64,000 nucleotides of DNA from Beta vulgaris subsp. vulgaris (lineage: Eukaryota > Streptophyta > Magnoliopsida > Caryophyllales > Amaranthaceae), in assembly GCF_026745355.1 (NCBI RefSeq), contig NC_079206.1:5477044-5541043 (forward strand), given 5' to 3'. Below the pieces are notes generated by a model. It was given only the letters and a program-made list of their open reading frames with translations. It had not been told where the DNA came from and did no database searches. This document shows, piece by piece, positions 10,870 to 21,060 of the stretch (position 1 is its first letter; each line of letters opens with the position of its first letter). The position numbers were made by a program, and so were the translations under genes.

Positions 10870-11300
10870 CCAGGGATTACTTTACACTTATACATAAATT
10901 ATTATTGTTATCTGATGGGAGTTACTTTATTTTGTGCAAGGGGTTACATTTACACTTCTAATGGAGTTACTTTAAATAAATCCAGAGCTTACTTTTGAGT
11001 TTATACAAGCTAAGGGCTTACTTCACATTAATGTAGAGGTTACATTAGATTTTTGATGGGATTACTTTATATTTTATATAAAGGGTTACGTATTTCATAT
11101 CTTGTGCTAGGGGTTACATTTAGATTTATTATAATGTAGTTACTTGATATCTATCTAAGAATTACTTTAGGCTTTGTGCAAGGAGTTACCTTACACTTAT
11201 GAATGGGTTACTTTACAGTTATGCAGGGGTTACTTCATATTAATCGTTGCCTTATTTTAGAGTTTATGTAGAGATTACTTTATACTTATGTAGGGGACTC
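10870..11300 (+). repeat. degenerate minisatellite 'gggttactttacacttat'
   Basis: About 16 imperfect copies of a 20-26 bp motif centred on G-G-(A/G)-T-T-A-C-(T/A)-T-T follow each other, for example near 10875, 10918, 10940, 10962, 11034, 11059, 11110, 11180, 11203, 11225 and 11270. Shorter versions occur near 9135, 9260 and 9310 in the first tandem unit and near 7285. Confidence 0.7.
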
Positions 11301-11533
11301 GTTGTAGTAAGCCATCATTCCATAAACTATAATTGATGCCAACTTCTAGAGTCAAAAGGTATACAAAAACTTATCTTGATGTATCTTGACATTATTGGGA
11401 GCCTTATGATGCGGTTCACTTTAGAACCGTATTCAAGAAGACTCTAACAACACATAAGAATCATAACTCTCATAAATCAGTAAAGTAACTACAACATATA
11501 AGAATAATAACCCCTTTAACAGTGAAGTAACCT

Positions 11534-11893
11534 CTAATAAAATACATTGAACAGGAAAAAAAACATAAACCTAACTGGCTTAGAAGAAGTACTTTCAAAA
11601 ACCACATGTCTTTTATGAGGATTGTACTCCTCTTCAGCTTCACCAATAGATTGACTGTTACATGTCCTCAATGAACGTTTATCCCTTCCTGCAAGAGTAT
11701 TCTTCTTACTCCTTGTTAGACGCCTTATTACAATATCAAGTATATCCTCCTCAGAGATCGTAGGAATATCATTCTCAACAGACTTATCTCCAGTAATACC
11801 TTCACGATTAGGAACATCTTTCCCAACAGACTCATCTCCTGTATTACCTTCACGATTAGTAAAGAGATTTAACATTCTAACTAATTTAAACAA
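11534..11893 (-). pseudogene. coding-like block of unknown transposon-associated protein
   Basis: A 119-residue minus-strand frame contains two spaced copies of NREGxTGDxSV, then SEEDILDIVIRRLTRSKKNT and a basic stretch. A decayed homologue lies at about 9540-9790 in the first tandem unit, where the frame is broken. It is hydrophilic, without membrane segments or a known catalytic motif. I do not recognise the family. Its position suggests an exon of the Mutator-type element. Confidence 0.35.
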
Positions 11894-12245
11894 ATAACAA
11901 CAAAAGTGAGCAAATTAGAACATCAAAACTAAAAAACAAACTTGGAAACACAATAAATAATAAGATAGAAATGGAAGTTACGAACTGCTAGAAAAAGAAA
12001 GAAGAAAAAAAAAGAGAGAGAGAAATGGGCTCAACTGATCTCAAAACCAAACCCTTGATGATTGTTGCGAAGTCGAATTTTGATTTAGAAATGGAGGTTA
12101 CGAATTGCCATAAAAAGAAAGAAGAAAGAAAAAGAGAGAGAGAGAAATGGGTTCAATTGATCTTTATTTTCTCGTGTCTTGCGTTTGGACTTGGCGGCTT
12201 GGGTTTTTATATTTGTTGGCCACACCATTATTCAAGGCGTGCCCA

Positions 12246-12612
12246 GCCTCATTTAAACGTTTGTGATTATTTTTTGTGTTGGTATAAAGTTAGAAGTAAT
12301 TTTTGTCCCAGCCCTACGTAGGGAAAAAATTCAAGACTTGAAGTAGAGGAAGCCTGATGTCAAGAATATCCTAACTAATTATACAATTTTTTATTTACAA
12401 AAAAAAAAAAAAAAGACACTCCAAGATGATCAATGTGGAATTCACGTTTCGATAGATAGAGTGATTGACCGATTAAATTAACCTAGTTATATGAGAAACT
12501 AATTAGATAGAATCTCGTTATCCATGGGGAAATATTTAGAGGATATAACAACCTGAGCACAACTCTCAGATGTTAATTACTTTTTAATCCTTTTCACAGT
12601 CTAGAAAACTTC
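12246..12612 (+). promoter_or_regulatory. promoter region of peptide gene A1
   Basis: The region from about 12430 holds the family promoter module: 'gtggaattcacgt', 'gattgaccgatta', 'atatgaga', 'atccatgg', 'aaatattta', 'aacaacctgagcacaactctcagatgtta'-type text. The same ordered blocks precede B1 and B2. What I see is conservation of order. Binding factors are unknown. Confidence 0.6.
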
Positions 12613-12620
12613 TATATAAA
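12613..12620 (+). promoter_or_regulatory. TATA box of A1
   Basis: TATATAAA lies 100 bp before the A1 start codon, a plausible distance for a TATA box with a 5' leader of about 70 bases. The same box is found at the matching place in A2 and B1. Confidence 0.7.
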
Positions 12621-12719
12621 TGGTTTAGTTATCCTTTCATTTTCAGCAATTCATCCTACACACAATACACTTTCCAACAATACATCCTCAAGACCTCAAC
12701 CACTAATCCAAAACTAAAT

Positions 12720-12992
12720 ATGGCTAATCAGCTCAAAAAGTTTCTAGTGTTCATGGCCATGGCAATGCTTGTGATGGGCTATGCCGTTTCGGCAGCCCGT
12801 CTCCTTAGCGAATTGCCTATTGAAATTTCAGGGACCTTGGATGCAGGGCCTATTAAAGGGTCAGGTACTACAAAACCCCCATTGAGCGGTTGCTTGAAAG
12901 TTGCTAATGGCGTCTTAGTCTGTGGGAGCGTCGGCCCACCCATTGAAGGCAGCATCGAAATCCCCCTCGCCAATGACCAGACAGGAAACTAG
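12720..12992 (+). CDS. small secreted protein, A type (A1)
   Basis: A single-exon gene of 90 residues. Residues 1-25 form a classical signal peptide: MANQLKKF, then a hydrophobic core rich in Met, Val and Ala, ending AVSA before ARLLSELP. The mature part of about 65 residues has two cysteines (58 and 68), which could form one disulfide. It also has the block CGSVGPPI (68-75) and the C-terminal end QTGN. These features are shared with the B-type proteins; the middle differs (GPIKGSGTTKPP here). I do not recognise the family, and function is unknown. It is predicted to be secreted to the apoplast. The start is the first ATG after the TATA box. Copy A2 at 34681 is identical for about 155 bases and then broken, so A1 is the only intact A-type gene here. 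Confidence 0.8.
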   Translation: MANQLKKFLVFMAMAMLVMGYAVSAARLLSELPIEISGTLDAGPIKGSGTTKPPLSGCLKVANGVLVCGSVGPPIEGSIEIPLANDQTGN

Positions 12993-14003
12993 TTACACCC
13001 TTTTGCTATTGCATCATTATCGTCTGCTTCTTCTTTTTCCGGCGTTAATCAATCTCTCTTTCACTTATAATTGGCCGAAACCGATTATGATTTATGTGTA
13101 TTACCTTTAATTTGGTTTTACTCTTTTTCACTTTATGTTCTGTACGTATACAACGTTTATCAAGCGATTAATACTTGCTTCTGTGTTTTGATAATATATA
13201 AGTTATCAGCGAGATCCTTGTCTAATTATCAAATTTTATACTTCTTTAGTTTCATTACTAGTGCAACATTATTCTTTTGCAAATTTATAAGAAAGCTATG
13301 TGAAGAAGCTCATATAGACATAGACATTTTTTTAAGACTCGTGATTGGAGATCGATAGAGAAAAAATATTATCAAACAAATGATAAAATTACAACTAAAA
13401 TAAAACTTCCACATATAAAAGAAATGGAACACTAATGGAAATAGAGGAATAATTAAATGATTTTTAAATCCGCCTTGACTAAGATGAGTTACTACTATTT
13501 TAATTTATATATGTGCTGTTATCTCTTTATGCAAAATAGTGCAAAATAGTTACCAATCAATGCATATATATTTGTTATCAGCTCAAACACATTAGTTTTC
13601 ACCTTATAAGTTTATACATATTTGTTATTAGTTTATACATATTTCATATTAGTTTAATAATTGATGTAAATAATCCCAAGTTTTGTTGAGAACAAGCTCT
13701 AAATTGTGTAATTAAGAACTAATTTTGGTAATTTAAATTAAGAAAAGGAAAAAGGTTATGTACCTTTTGATGAAGAAATACATTTATGATAATTAAGTAC
13801 TAAAAATAACTACAAGTTTCAATCTTCTTGCTAAAAATTATTTTACATAAGTTATCGTTAATTTATTTTAACACTAAAAGTGATAAATTAAAAGAATTAA
13901 ATTTAACTGGTCAAACATCAAATAAATTTTAAAAGTAAAGAAAGTAGGAATCAGTTTGTGAAGGACCAAAATTACAAAAATGTCATTAATAACATTGAAA
14001 GCG
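12993..14003. other. A1 3' region, no further gene
   Basis: AT-rich sequence nearly identical to 34951-35968. A 95-residue open frame at 13071-13358 is kept in both copies, but the copies are too similar for that to mean anything. It has no plausible promoter of its own. The last bases (13994-14003, ATTGAAAGCG) are the left target duplication of the LINE. Confidence 0.6.
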
Positions 14004-14069
14004 TTTTTTTTTTTTTTTTTTGGTGAAAGTAGAACATTAGATAATAAGATAAAACGTCAGGTACATAGT

Positions 14070-14672
14070 TTAGCCATGATCATCATCACTGGCTTCCATA
14101 TTACAGTTATGTATGTCTGCTTCTAAAAATTTAATACAATCCAGGGGAGGGGTACTTAGTTCTTGCAAAACATTGTGGCTTGCGAACCTCCCTTGTGCAT
14201 ATTTTGCTAGTGCATCCGCGGCCTTGTTAGCACTCCTTCCTTCATGTTTCAGTTCTATTCCGGCGTTTCTTTGGAGCAACACCCTGCAATCATAGAGATC
14301 ATCATACAAAACACTTTTAGCTCCACTGTTATTATACACTTCCTCTATCGCATTTTTGCAATCAGATGCAATTATGCAATGTCGCCAGTCCCGATTTATC
14401 GGCCAATTAACTGCCATCAGTATGCCCCTAGTTTATGCCTCCAAAGCATTAGAGCAGCAGGTGCTCATCCAAATCCCTCCTTGCCATGAACCTAATGAAT
14501 CTCGACATATTGCAGCTAAGCCAGATTTCTTTGAAGACAAAATGAAGGAGCTATCCACATTGATTTTTAGAACCGATGCCGGGGGAGTGGACCATCTAGA
14601 AGAAGGGTTCAGGTCATAGGTGTTAGGGTTTGGAGGTAAGGTCGAGGAGTTTAAATTGGAAGCTTTACCCAC
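14070..14672 (-). pseudogene. LINE RNase H domain (C-terminal)
   Basis: Two overlapping frames (14672-14433 and 14417-14070) encode an RVT_3-type RNase H. The first contains LKINVDSSFILSSKKSGLAA and GSWQGGIWMSTCCSNALEA. The second contains ASDCKNAIEEVY and the ending EGRSANKAADALAKYAQG, the typical asparagine-rich helix that closes this domain. The frame changes near 14425. It follows the RT-associated zinc domain as in other plant L1 elements with RNase H. Confidence 0.8.
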
Positions 14673-14828
14673 CTTAGGTTGGTTCCTAGAGTAGAACCAT
14701 TCGGTGGCGGCCCAATGAGACTTTTTAATAGAGATGGAAGAAGAGATATTCTTCTTGGAAAAAATCCAGGCATTCCGCCTTAACCAAAGACCCCATATTA
14801 GGAATATGAAGTCGACATTTGATGGAAT

Positions 14829-15543
14829 TCAAGAAGAAGAGTTATTGTGATCTTTAACAATATTTTCTTTAAGCCACTCATTAAAGATGATTCCATTGTT
14901 AATAGGTATCTTTTTTTCCGTCCACACCTCTATGGCCCTTGGGCAATTTCTTATATTATGGTTCATATTTTCTACTTTATGGGGGCAGAACGGGCAGTGT
15001 TTGGGGTATGAGTTTACCCGAAAGTTAATATTATCATTAGTAGGCATCCTATTCCACCAGGTTTGCCACAAGAAGAACTGGTGTTTGGGAAGGCCTGGGG
15101 CTTTTCGGATCCAATCCCACATTTCGTTATCAGAGAAAATTATTAGCTTTTTTGGAGTTAAATTTTCCCATGTCATACCATAGAAAGTACGTGTGATCGT
15201 CCTTGGTTGAGAAATCAATGGCTCTAATTCTATCAATTAAATCACGGGGAAGATGAATGGAGCATATCGAAGTGATATTGCGATTTTTAAGGACGCTTAG
15301 GCATAATTCATTCTCATTTTTATTAAGGGGCCCATGAATTAACGATCTCAGGTTATTACCTTGGAGCCAGTTATCTTTCCATAGGTTAATGTTATTCCCA
15401 TTACCCACCGCCCAGGCTAGGCTATGTTTATACACCTCCCACCCTGTTCCTATGCACTTCCAAATGTGAGAACCTTTTTTAAAGTTAAGCGGGTCATGAT
15501 TATTATTAAAATACTTCTCTTTAATGATATTAGAAGCCCACAT
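14829..15543 (-). pseudogene. LINE RT-associated zinc-binding domain
   Basis: The frame 15543-15130 (GSHIWKCIGTGWEVYKHSLA, WAVGNGNNINLWKDNWLQG) leads into 15236-14829 with APGLPKHQFFLWQTWWNRMP and CPFCPHKVENMNHNIRNCP. This is the pattern of the zf-RVT domain after LINE reverse transcriptases. A frameshift near 15170-15200 separates the two parts. Confidence 0.8.
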
Positions 15544-15588
15544 AAGGTTGTTGTCCAGTTTCCAGCACAGGCGGGTGAGGCTTATTTT

Positions 15589-16938
15589 TGTTGAACCCTA
15601 GTTTTGATAATGACAAAGAAACAAAGGAACAAACTAAGTAGTGAACTAATGAATTATTTAAAGTGTATGGTGTCTAAGGTATCAATGCAAGGAACTGGGA
15701 GAATACGAATCAATGAAGAAGTCAAGAGAGGATTTCAAAGGCTAAGTAAAGAAGTTTCTATGTTGATACTGGAGCAAGCATTGGATCAAGAATAATAGAA
15801 GCTAGGCGTTTTATTTTCTAGTTCCAATGTAAAGGAACAAAGAAAGAATGGTAAGGAACTGTGGCAGAATATTTGAGAATGAAGCGTTTGTTCCTTTGTA
15901 AGGAACAAACTAATGGCACTTAGAAATATGTTAAAGGAACTGAACTAATATAAGGAACTAGACTTAGGCGTGTACTTAGTATAACGATTAAAAGATAATG
16001 GAGTAAGTCATGCCTAGATTATAGGAAATTAGTTATTTCTAATTTCAAAGATAAAATCAGTTTTAAAAAGAAAATCTGTTTTGGAAAAGATTTTATTTTT
16101 CGGAAAATAAGAAAATAAATATCCGGTTGTTAGAAAGATTTTATTTCAAAGATATTATTTTCTTAAAGATTAGAAATTCAGATTTAAAGATAAAAAGAGT
16201 TTATAAAAACTGATTTTCGGATAATGCTCAAGGAACTCCTATTATTTAGGAGTAATGGCTGCATTTTATCCACGTTCATTTATAGTTCATGGGATCATGG
16301 GACATGATGTAAAACGTGTTCCTTAGGGGAAGGAACATCATGGGTAAATGGATTAAAACGTGTACTCTAACATTAATCCCACGTTCTTCATGAAAGTCTA
16401 GATAAGTTCCAAATTGTGTCTGACTAAGTAATTAAGTGAGTTTAACTTATTAAGTGTCAGTGCCTTCATTCTCTCATAATAGCCATTTGTTCTTTGCCTT
16501 CTTACTCTAATTCCACTAAGCTTATTTCGATCAATTGTATTTTGGTTTTTGGGGTAAGGGAACTTTGAGTGAAGTTCTGTAAGAGAAAGGCTTTGAGTGA
16601 AGCTTGTATGTGTGAGAAAACTTCGAGTGAAGTTGAGAGGAACTGCTGTTAAGGGAACAGTGGTTCAGGAACTTGAGTTTAGGAACTCAAGGTGTGGCTC
16701 GAGTTAGAATTAGGTTGTAACAGAGTTGTTTGGCCTAATTAGTGAAAGTGTTGAGTTTAAAATCCCTAGTGGTCGAGGTTGTTTCTTCTTGTTGGGCCCA
16801 AGAAGTTTTTCCTCGTAAAAATCCCTTGTGTTCCTTTAGCTTGTTTATTCGTTTAAGTTTTAATTTCCGCAAAAAGTTACGTTTATTTCTACACCTACAA
16901 TTCACCCCCCCTCTTGTAGTGTTCCTAGGGAAATAACA
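15589..16938 (+). mobile_element. solo LTR, 1350 bp, TSD ATTTT
   Basis: It begins TGTTGAACCCTAGTTTTGAT and ends CTAGGGAAATAACA, with ATTTT at 15584-15588 and 16939-16943. The start 'tagttttgataatgacaaa' and the end with 'ttcaccccccctcttgtagt' are typical of SIRE/Maximus-type Copia LTRs, which is my tentative family. It interrupts the LINE between its RT and zf-RVT regions. Confidence 0.88.
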
Positions 16939-16943
16939 ATTTT

Positions 16944-19900
16944 GTTGAGGTTACTATGGGTTATGAATCCTAGTCCTCCGTTGCTCTTATGTTTACAGAT
17001 TTTTTCCCAAGCTATCCAAGAAATTCTTTTTTTATCTTCTTTACTATTCCAGAAAAAATTACTACATATTGAGTCCAACTTTTTTTTGATGGTGGTCGGG
17101 AAGTCAATTAGATGCATGTAGTAGCGAGGGATAGCCTGGAGGGTCGCACTAAAGAGAATGGCTCTCCCCGCTTTGTTAAGGCTCTTGGCTTTCCATGAAG
17201 GCAGTTTGGTGGCCACTTTATCAACGATGAAGTTCAGCTTATTTTTTGACGGTTTTCTATGGCATAAGGGGAAGCCAAGATACGTACCTAAGTCATTGGT
17301 GCTAAGGATATTCAGTTCCTACTCAAATTCATCTCTTATGTTCATGTTTGTATTGGGGGAGAAGTATAGCATACTCTTGGTATCATTAGACTTTTAACCC
17401 GAGATGGCAAAAAAAGAATTCAGGATAGTCCTCATAGTGGAAAGGGTGAGGGTATTGGCCTCTCCAAAGAGTAAGATGTCATCCGCGAAGAAAAGGTGGG
17501 AGATCTCCGTATTACCTCCCCTAACTTTAAAGGGAGTCCAGGCTTTTGAGTTGCATGCTTCGTGAATCTTCCTAGATAGGTAGTCAAGGCAAATGATGAA
17601 AAGGTAAGGGGATAGTGGATCTCCTTATTGTCTAATTCCCCGGGTCATATTAAAGGCTGGCGTTCGGTTCCCATTAACTTGGATGGAAGTTTGGCCTGAG
17701 TAAACACAGCTCATGATAATCTTAATGGTTTTATAAGAGAAGTTTAAGCATTTCAGGCAATGCTCAATAAAAGGCCACTCGATCCTATCATAAGCTTTCT
17801 CTAGGTCAAGTTTGAGGGCAAAAAGGCCTTTTTCCCCCTTTTTTTGTTCATGGAATGTAATATTTCAGAAGCAATTATGAAATTTTCCTCCGACCCCCTC
17901 CCTTGGATAAAGCTATTCTGATTTGGGGATATTATGTGATATGTCTATTTTATATAGAATTTTACCTCAATTCCCCATGGATTATTGGTATTAATTGCGC
18001 TCTTAGGAGCCCTTTTTAGTACTAATGTGTGTCTTGTAGTGCGTTTGTGTTTTCAGACTGATTATTGTAGGAACAAGCATATTTTGGTGCATTTCCTAAT
18101 CTTTGATATCGCTACATGAGACAAGAAGTCGGGATGTGCAATAATCTCACATTGAGCCCAAAAACCTGGTAACCGCCCGACCGGGCGACATCTGCCCCGG
18201 CTGGTCGGGCGATTCTTACTTAGTCAGAATTCGGATGCTGAAACTCAAGTGAAATTGCTCCCGCGCCCGACCAGGCGAAATCCGCCCCGGTGGGTCGGGC
18301 GAACTTTACTTAGTCAAATTTCAGAAAAGTTGAGCTGCCAGTCATTTTCATCTGCGGGCGCGACCGGGCGAAATCCGCCCGGGCGGTCGGGCGAGGCGAA
18401 GGATAATTATGCTGAAAAGCGCCCGGCCAGGCGCGACGAAGAAGCATCAGACCTGACGACCGCCCGACTGGGCGAAATCCGCCCGACCGGTCGGGCGAGA
18501 CGATCTTTTGGGCCGTTTTAAGCGCGTGTTGCGCAACTTTTACGAGACATATAAATACTATTTTCTTAGAGTTAAAGACTACGCCTTTTTACTAGAGAAT
18601 ACATTTTATAACTTTTTAGAGAGCTTTTGAGTTTACTCCATTGTTGAACATTGATTACTACGCTTTGATTCCTTCAAGTAAAGACTAAGTTTTCTTAATC
18701 TCTTCTTTCCTTTCATTATTATTATTTCTCTTAATTTGTTTATTTTGCTTTGTTATTTCAATTATGAGTGAGTAGTCTATTAATCTAGGGTTAAGTTAAA
18801 CCCTAAATGATTTAATATATGAATTCTTCCATTAATCCCAAGTTTATATGATCAATTGTTCTTGTTTGATTGGATTGTTCTTATGCTCATTATCATACTA
18901 GGGATAGGTGATTTTGATTTGACTCCCTGTATCTTATTTTCAATGGGAATTGAATTTAGATGGTTTTGTTGATCCAATCAATGGTATGAATATCTTCTAT
19001 GGGAGTAGTTAGATAGGATTGCTAGGAATTTAATTATGATGCTATGCTTAATGTCTCTTTCTTGCATGATTCCACGAGAGTAGGTTTGATTGCTTGTTTA
19101 GAGTAGCCATTGGTACTCGAGAGAGGTCTTTGGTAGTTATAGGGTGCATTACTCCTCTTGAACCGTTGATTATGTTTATTTGGGATGGAAATTATTCATG
19201 TATTGGTCATGCTAGTGGTGATGCTTAATTCTAGATGTTTTAATTAACTGATTATACCTTGTGCGTTTCTAGTGATTGTCATAGTTTAGCGTTAGTCTTA
19301 GTTCAACATCCTTTCCATCATCGTTTGTCACTTGTTTAGTTAGATTGAGTCAAGATACCTAGTGTTTGATACTGTTTGTCCCTGTGGATTCGACCCTGAC
19401 TTGCCCTGCTACATAGTTAGGAGGTTAGTTAGGAAGTTACTTTTGATAGGTGCACAACACACCTACCATTATGTTTTTTAGAAATGGTCTCATTCTTCGA
19501 ACAAGGATCTTGGTGACCAGTTTGTAGGAAGAGTTAACTAGGCTAATAGGTCTAAAATTATTTAATCTTAGAGGATTCTGAATTTTTGGGATCAGCGAAA
19601 TGAGGGTAGAGTTCATGATTTTTGGCATGTCAAGAGAGGAGAAAATCTCCTTTACACAGTTATAGCAATCAATTTTAAAGGTTTCCCAAAAGTGATGATA
19701 GAAAAAAGCATGAAACCCATCGTCCCCCGGGGCTTTAGATTTTCCTATAGAAAAGGCTGCATCCTTGACTTCTAGCATGGTAGGAATTTCGCTACAATTA
19801 ATAGATTCAATAGAAAGCACCTCGGGGGGGGGGGGGAGGAAGTGAATCAGACTTAAACAGAGAATTATAATGGTTTACTATAAGGTCATTTATCTCATTT

Positions 19901-20235
19901 GGATCAGTGATAATGTTTCCCACCTCATCTTTAAGCATCAAAATTTTATTAGCTTTTCTTACAAAAATAGTAGAAAGGTGGAAGAAATGAGTGTTTCAGT
20001 CCCCGTTAATTAACTAATTAGTTCTGGATCGTATAAACCAGTAAGCCTCCTCTTGATTTAAGATGGAGTTAAGCTCCTTGGTAAGTTGTTTCTCTAACTC
20101 AAAAAGGAAAATGTTACTAGGATCCGTTCCATAAGCTTTTTGGGCTCCTTGAATTCGGCCCATCAACTTTTTCTTTTGTTTAAAAATGTTAGCTTCCTCG
20201 TTATTCCACCCCGGGATTTTATCACTTAGGTCCTT
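16944..20235 (-). pseudogene. LINE reverse transcriptase region, broken
   Basis: On the minus strand the RT begins at about 19820 with KDAAFSIGKSKAPGDDGFHA and continues LISLIPKIQNPLRLNNFRPI. A solo LTR (17937-19468) then interrupts it. After the LTR the catalytic FADD motif is encoded at about 17475-17500 (HLFFADDILLFGEAN in one frame). The tail, at 17216-16902, includes KAKSLNKAGRAILFSATLQA and FFWNSKEDKKRISWIAWEKI. Several frame changes and stops are present. Confidence 0.8.
17937..19468 (+). mobile_element. solo LTR, 1532 bp, TSD TTATG
   Basis: It begins TGATATGTCTATTTTATATA and ends ACACACCTACCA. TTATG is at 17932-17936 and 19469-19473. It is the same family as 5184-6711, including the cluster of GC palindromes (18170-18500) and the 3' phrase 'ctgtggattcgaccctgact'. 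It is inserted into the LINE reverse transcriptase. Confidence 0.92.
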
Positions 20236-20242
20236 TAGCTTA

Positions 20243-21060
20243 TTAGTTAATTAGATGAGTTTGGAAAGAGGCCCATTGATTTCTGACCCAAGGGTCAAAT
20301 GACGGGTTTTCTAACCACATGGGCTCAAATTTAAAGAAATGGCTTCGGGTAGGCTGAGTTTGGGGTTTTAGTTTGAGGATTAAAGGGTTATGATCAGAGG
20401 ATAGACTAGGGAGGGTGTTTACAATAGCATCCGGATAACAGTAGGTCCAATTTTCACAGGCCCAGCATCTATCTAACCTTTCAAAAATTGGATAGCTCTT
20501 CCTTTTATTAAACCAAGTGAACTTGCTTCCACTGAAACCCAAATCAAATAAACCGCATTGATGCATAGTTTCTTTGTACTTATTCATCTTATAATTTTTA
20601 GGAGGGTTGCCACCAAATTTTTCATGGGCATGGGTTACTTCATTAAAATCACCAAGAACCAACCAAGGTAAATTGATATTGTTGCTCATATTTATCAAAT
20701 TATTCCACAAATCTAATCTTCCATGATATTTAGTATTAGCATACAAAGCAAAAATATAAAAAGGGGGAAGATTTTGAACCTGAATAACTCCATGGATAGC
20801 TCTTGGTCCCTTAGTTATGGAAGTGAAGGAATGGAGTCCTTCATCCATAGCATGAGAATACCACCATAATACCCTTGCAGCTTCACGGTCTCGAAGGAAT
20901 TGAAAGGCAAGCTACTTACAATTTCCTCAATACTCTCCCGGGCAAACCCTAGTTTCTATGATGATGATGAACATAGGGTCATGATCCCGAATAAGCTGCC
21001 GAATATTCCTCCGGAATCCCTGTCTAGCCACCCCATAGCATTCCACAGCAGAATCGACAT
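20243..21060 (-). pseudogene. LINE endonuclease domain (start of ORF2)
   Basis: ORF2 appears to start at 21060 with MSILLWNAMG, the usual opening of plant L1 endonucleases. The next residues, ARQGFRRNIRQLIRDHDPMF, lie in another frame, so a frameshift occurs at about 21030. The frame 20848-20243 carries the core: WLVLGDFNEVTHAHEKFGG, FSGSKFTWFNKRK and LPSLSSDHNPLILKL (catalytic GDFN and SDH). It ends in a stop at 20243 before the RT. Confidence 0.85.

Larger units (their letters stand above)
9050..12245. repeat. two diverged tandem copies of a 1.5-1.7 kb unit
   Basis: Copy 1 (about 9050-10764) and copy 2 (about 10765-12245) share the same order of blocks. These are 'gtctatttc..aagcta..ctatgaaaa..aagaaaatct', then a 'gttactttacacttat' region, 'agaagactctaacaacacaa', a minus-strand coding-like block with 'ctggcttagaag', 'aaacaaacttggaaacacaa', and finally 'atggaggttacgaactgc' with a GA-rich run and 'gttggccacaccattattc'. 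The second copy's right part recurs again at 33796-34205 as part of the large duplication. The unit resembles the internal part of a Mutator-like element, but I found no clear terminal inverted repeats. Confidence 0.65.

Noticed and set aside
12025..12321. 98-residue plus-strand frame before A1
   Set aside because: Part of the repeated transposon unit (also at 34016-34213 and near 10576). The frame is not conserved among copies and overlaps the approach to the promoter.
13071..13358. 95-residue open frame after A1, kept nearly unchanged after A2 (35029-35316)
   Set aside because: The two duplicates are so similar that any frame would survive. It overlaps the likely 3' UTR and has no promoter or family signature.
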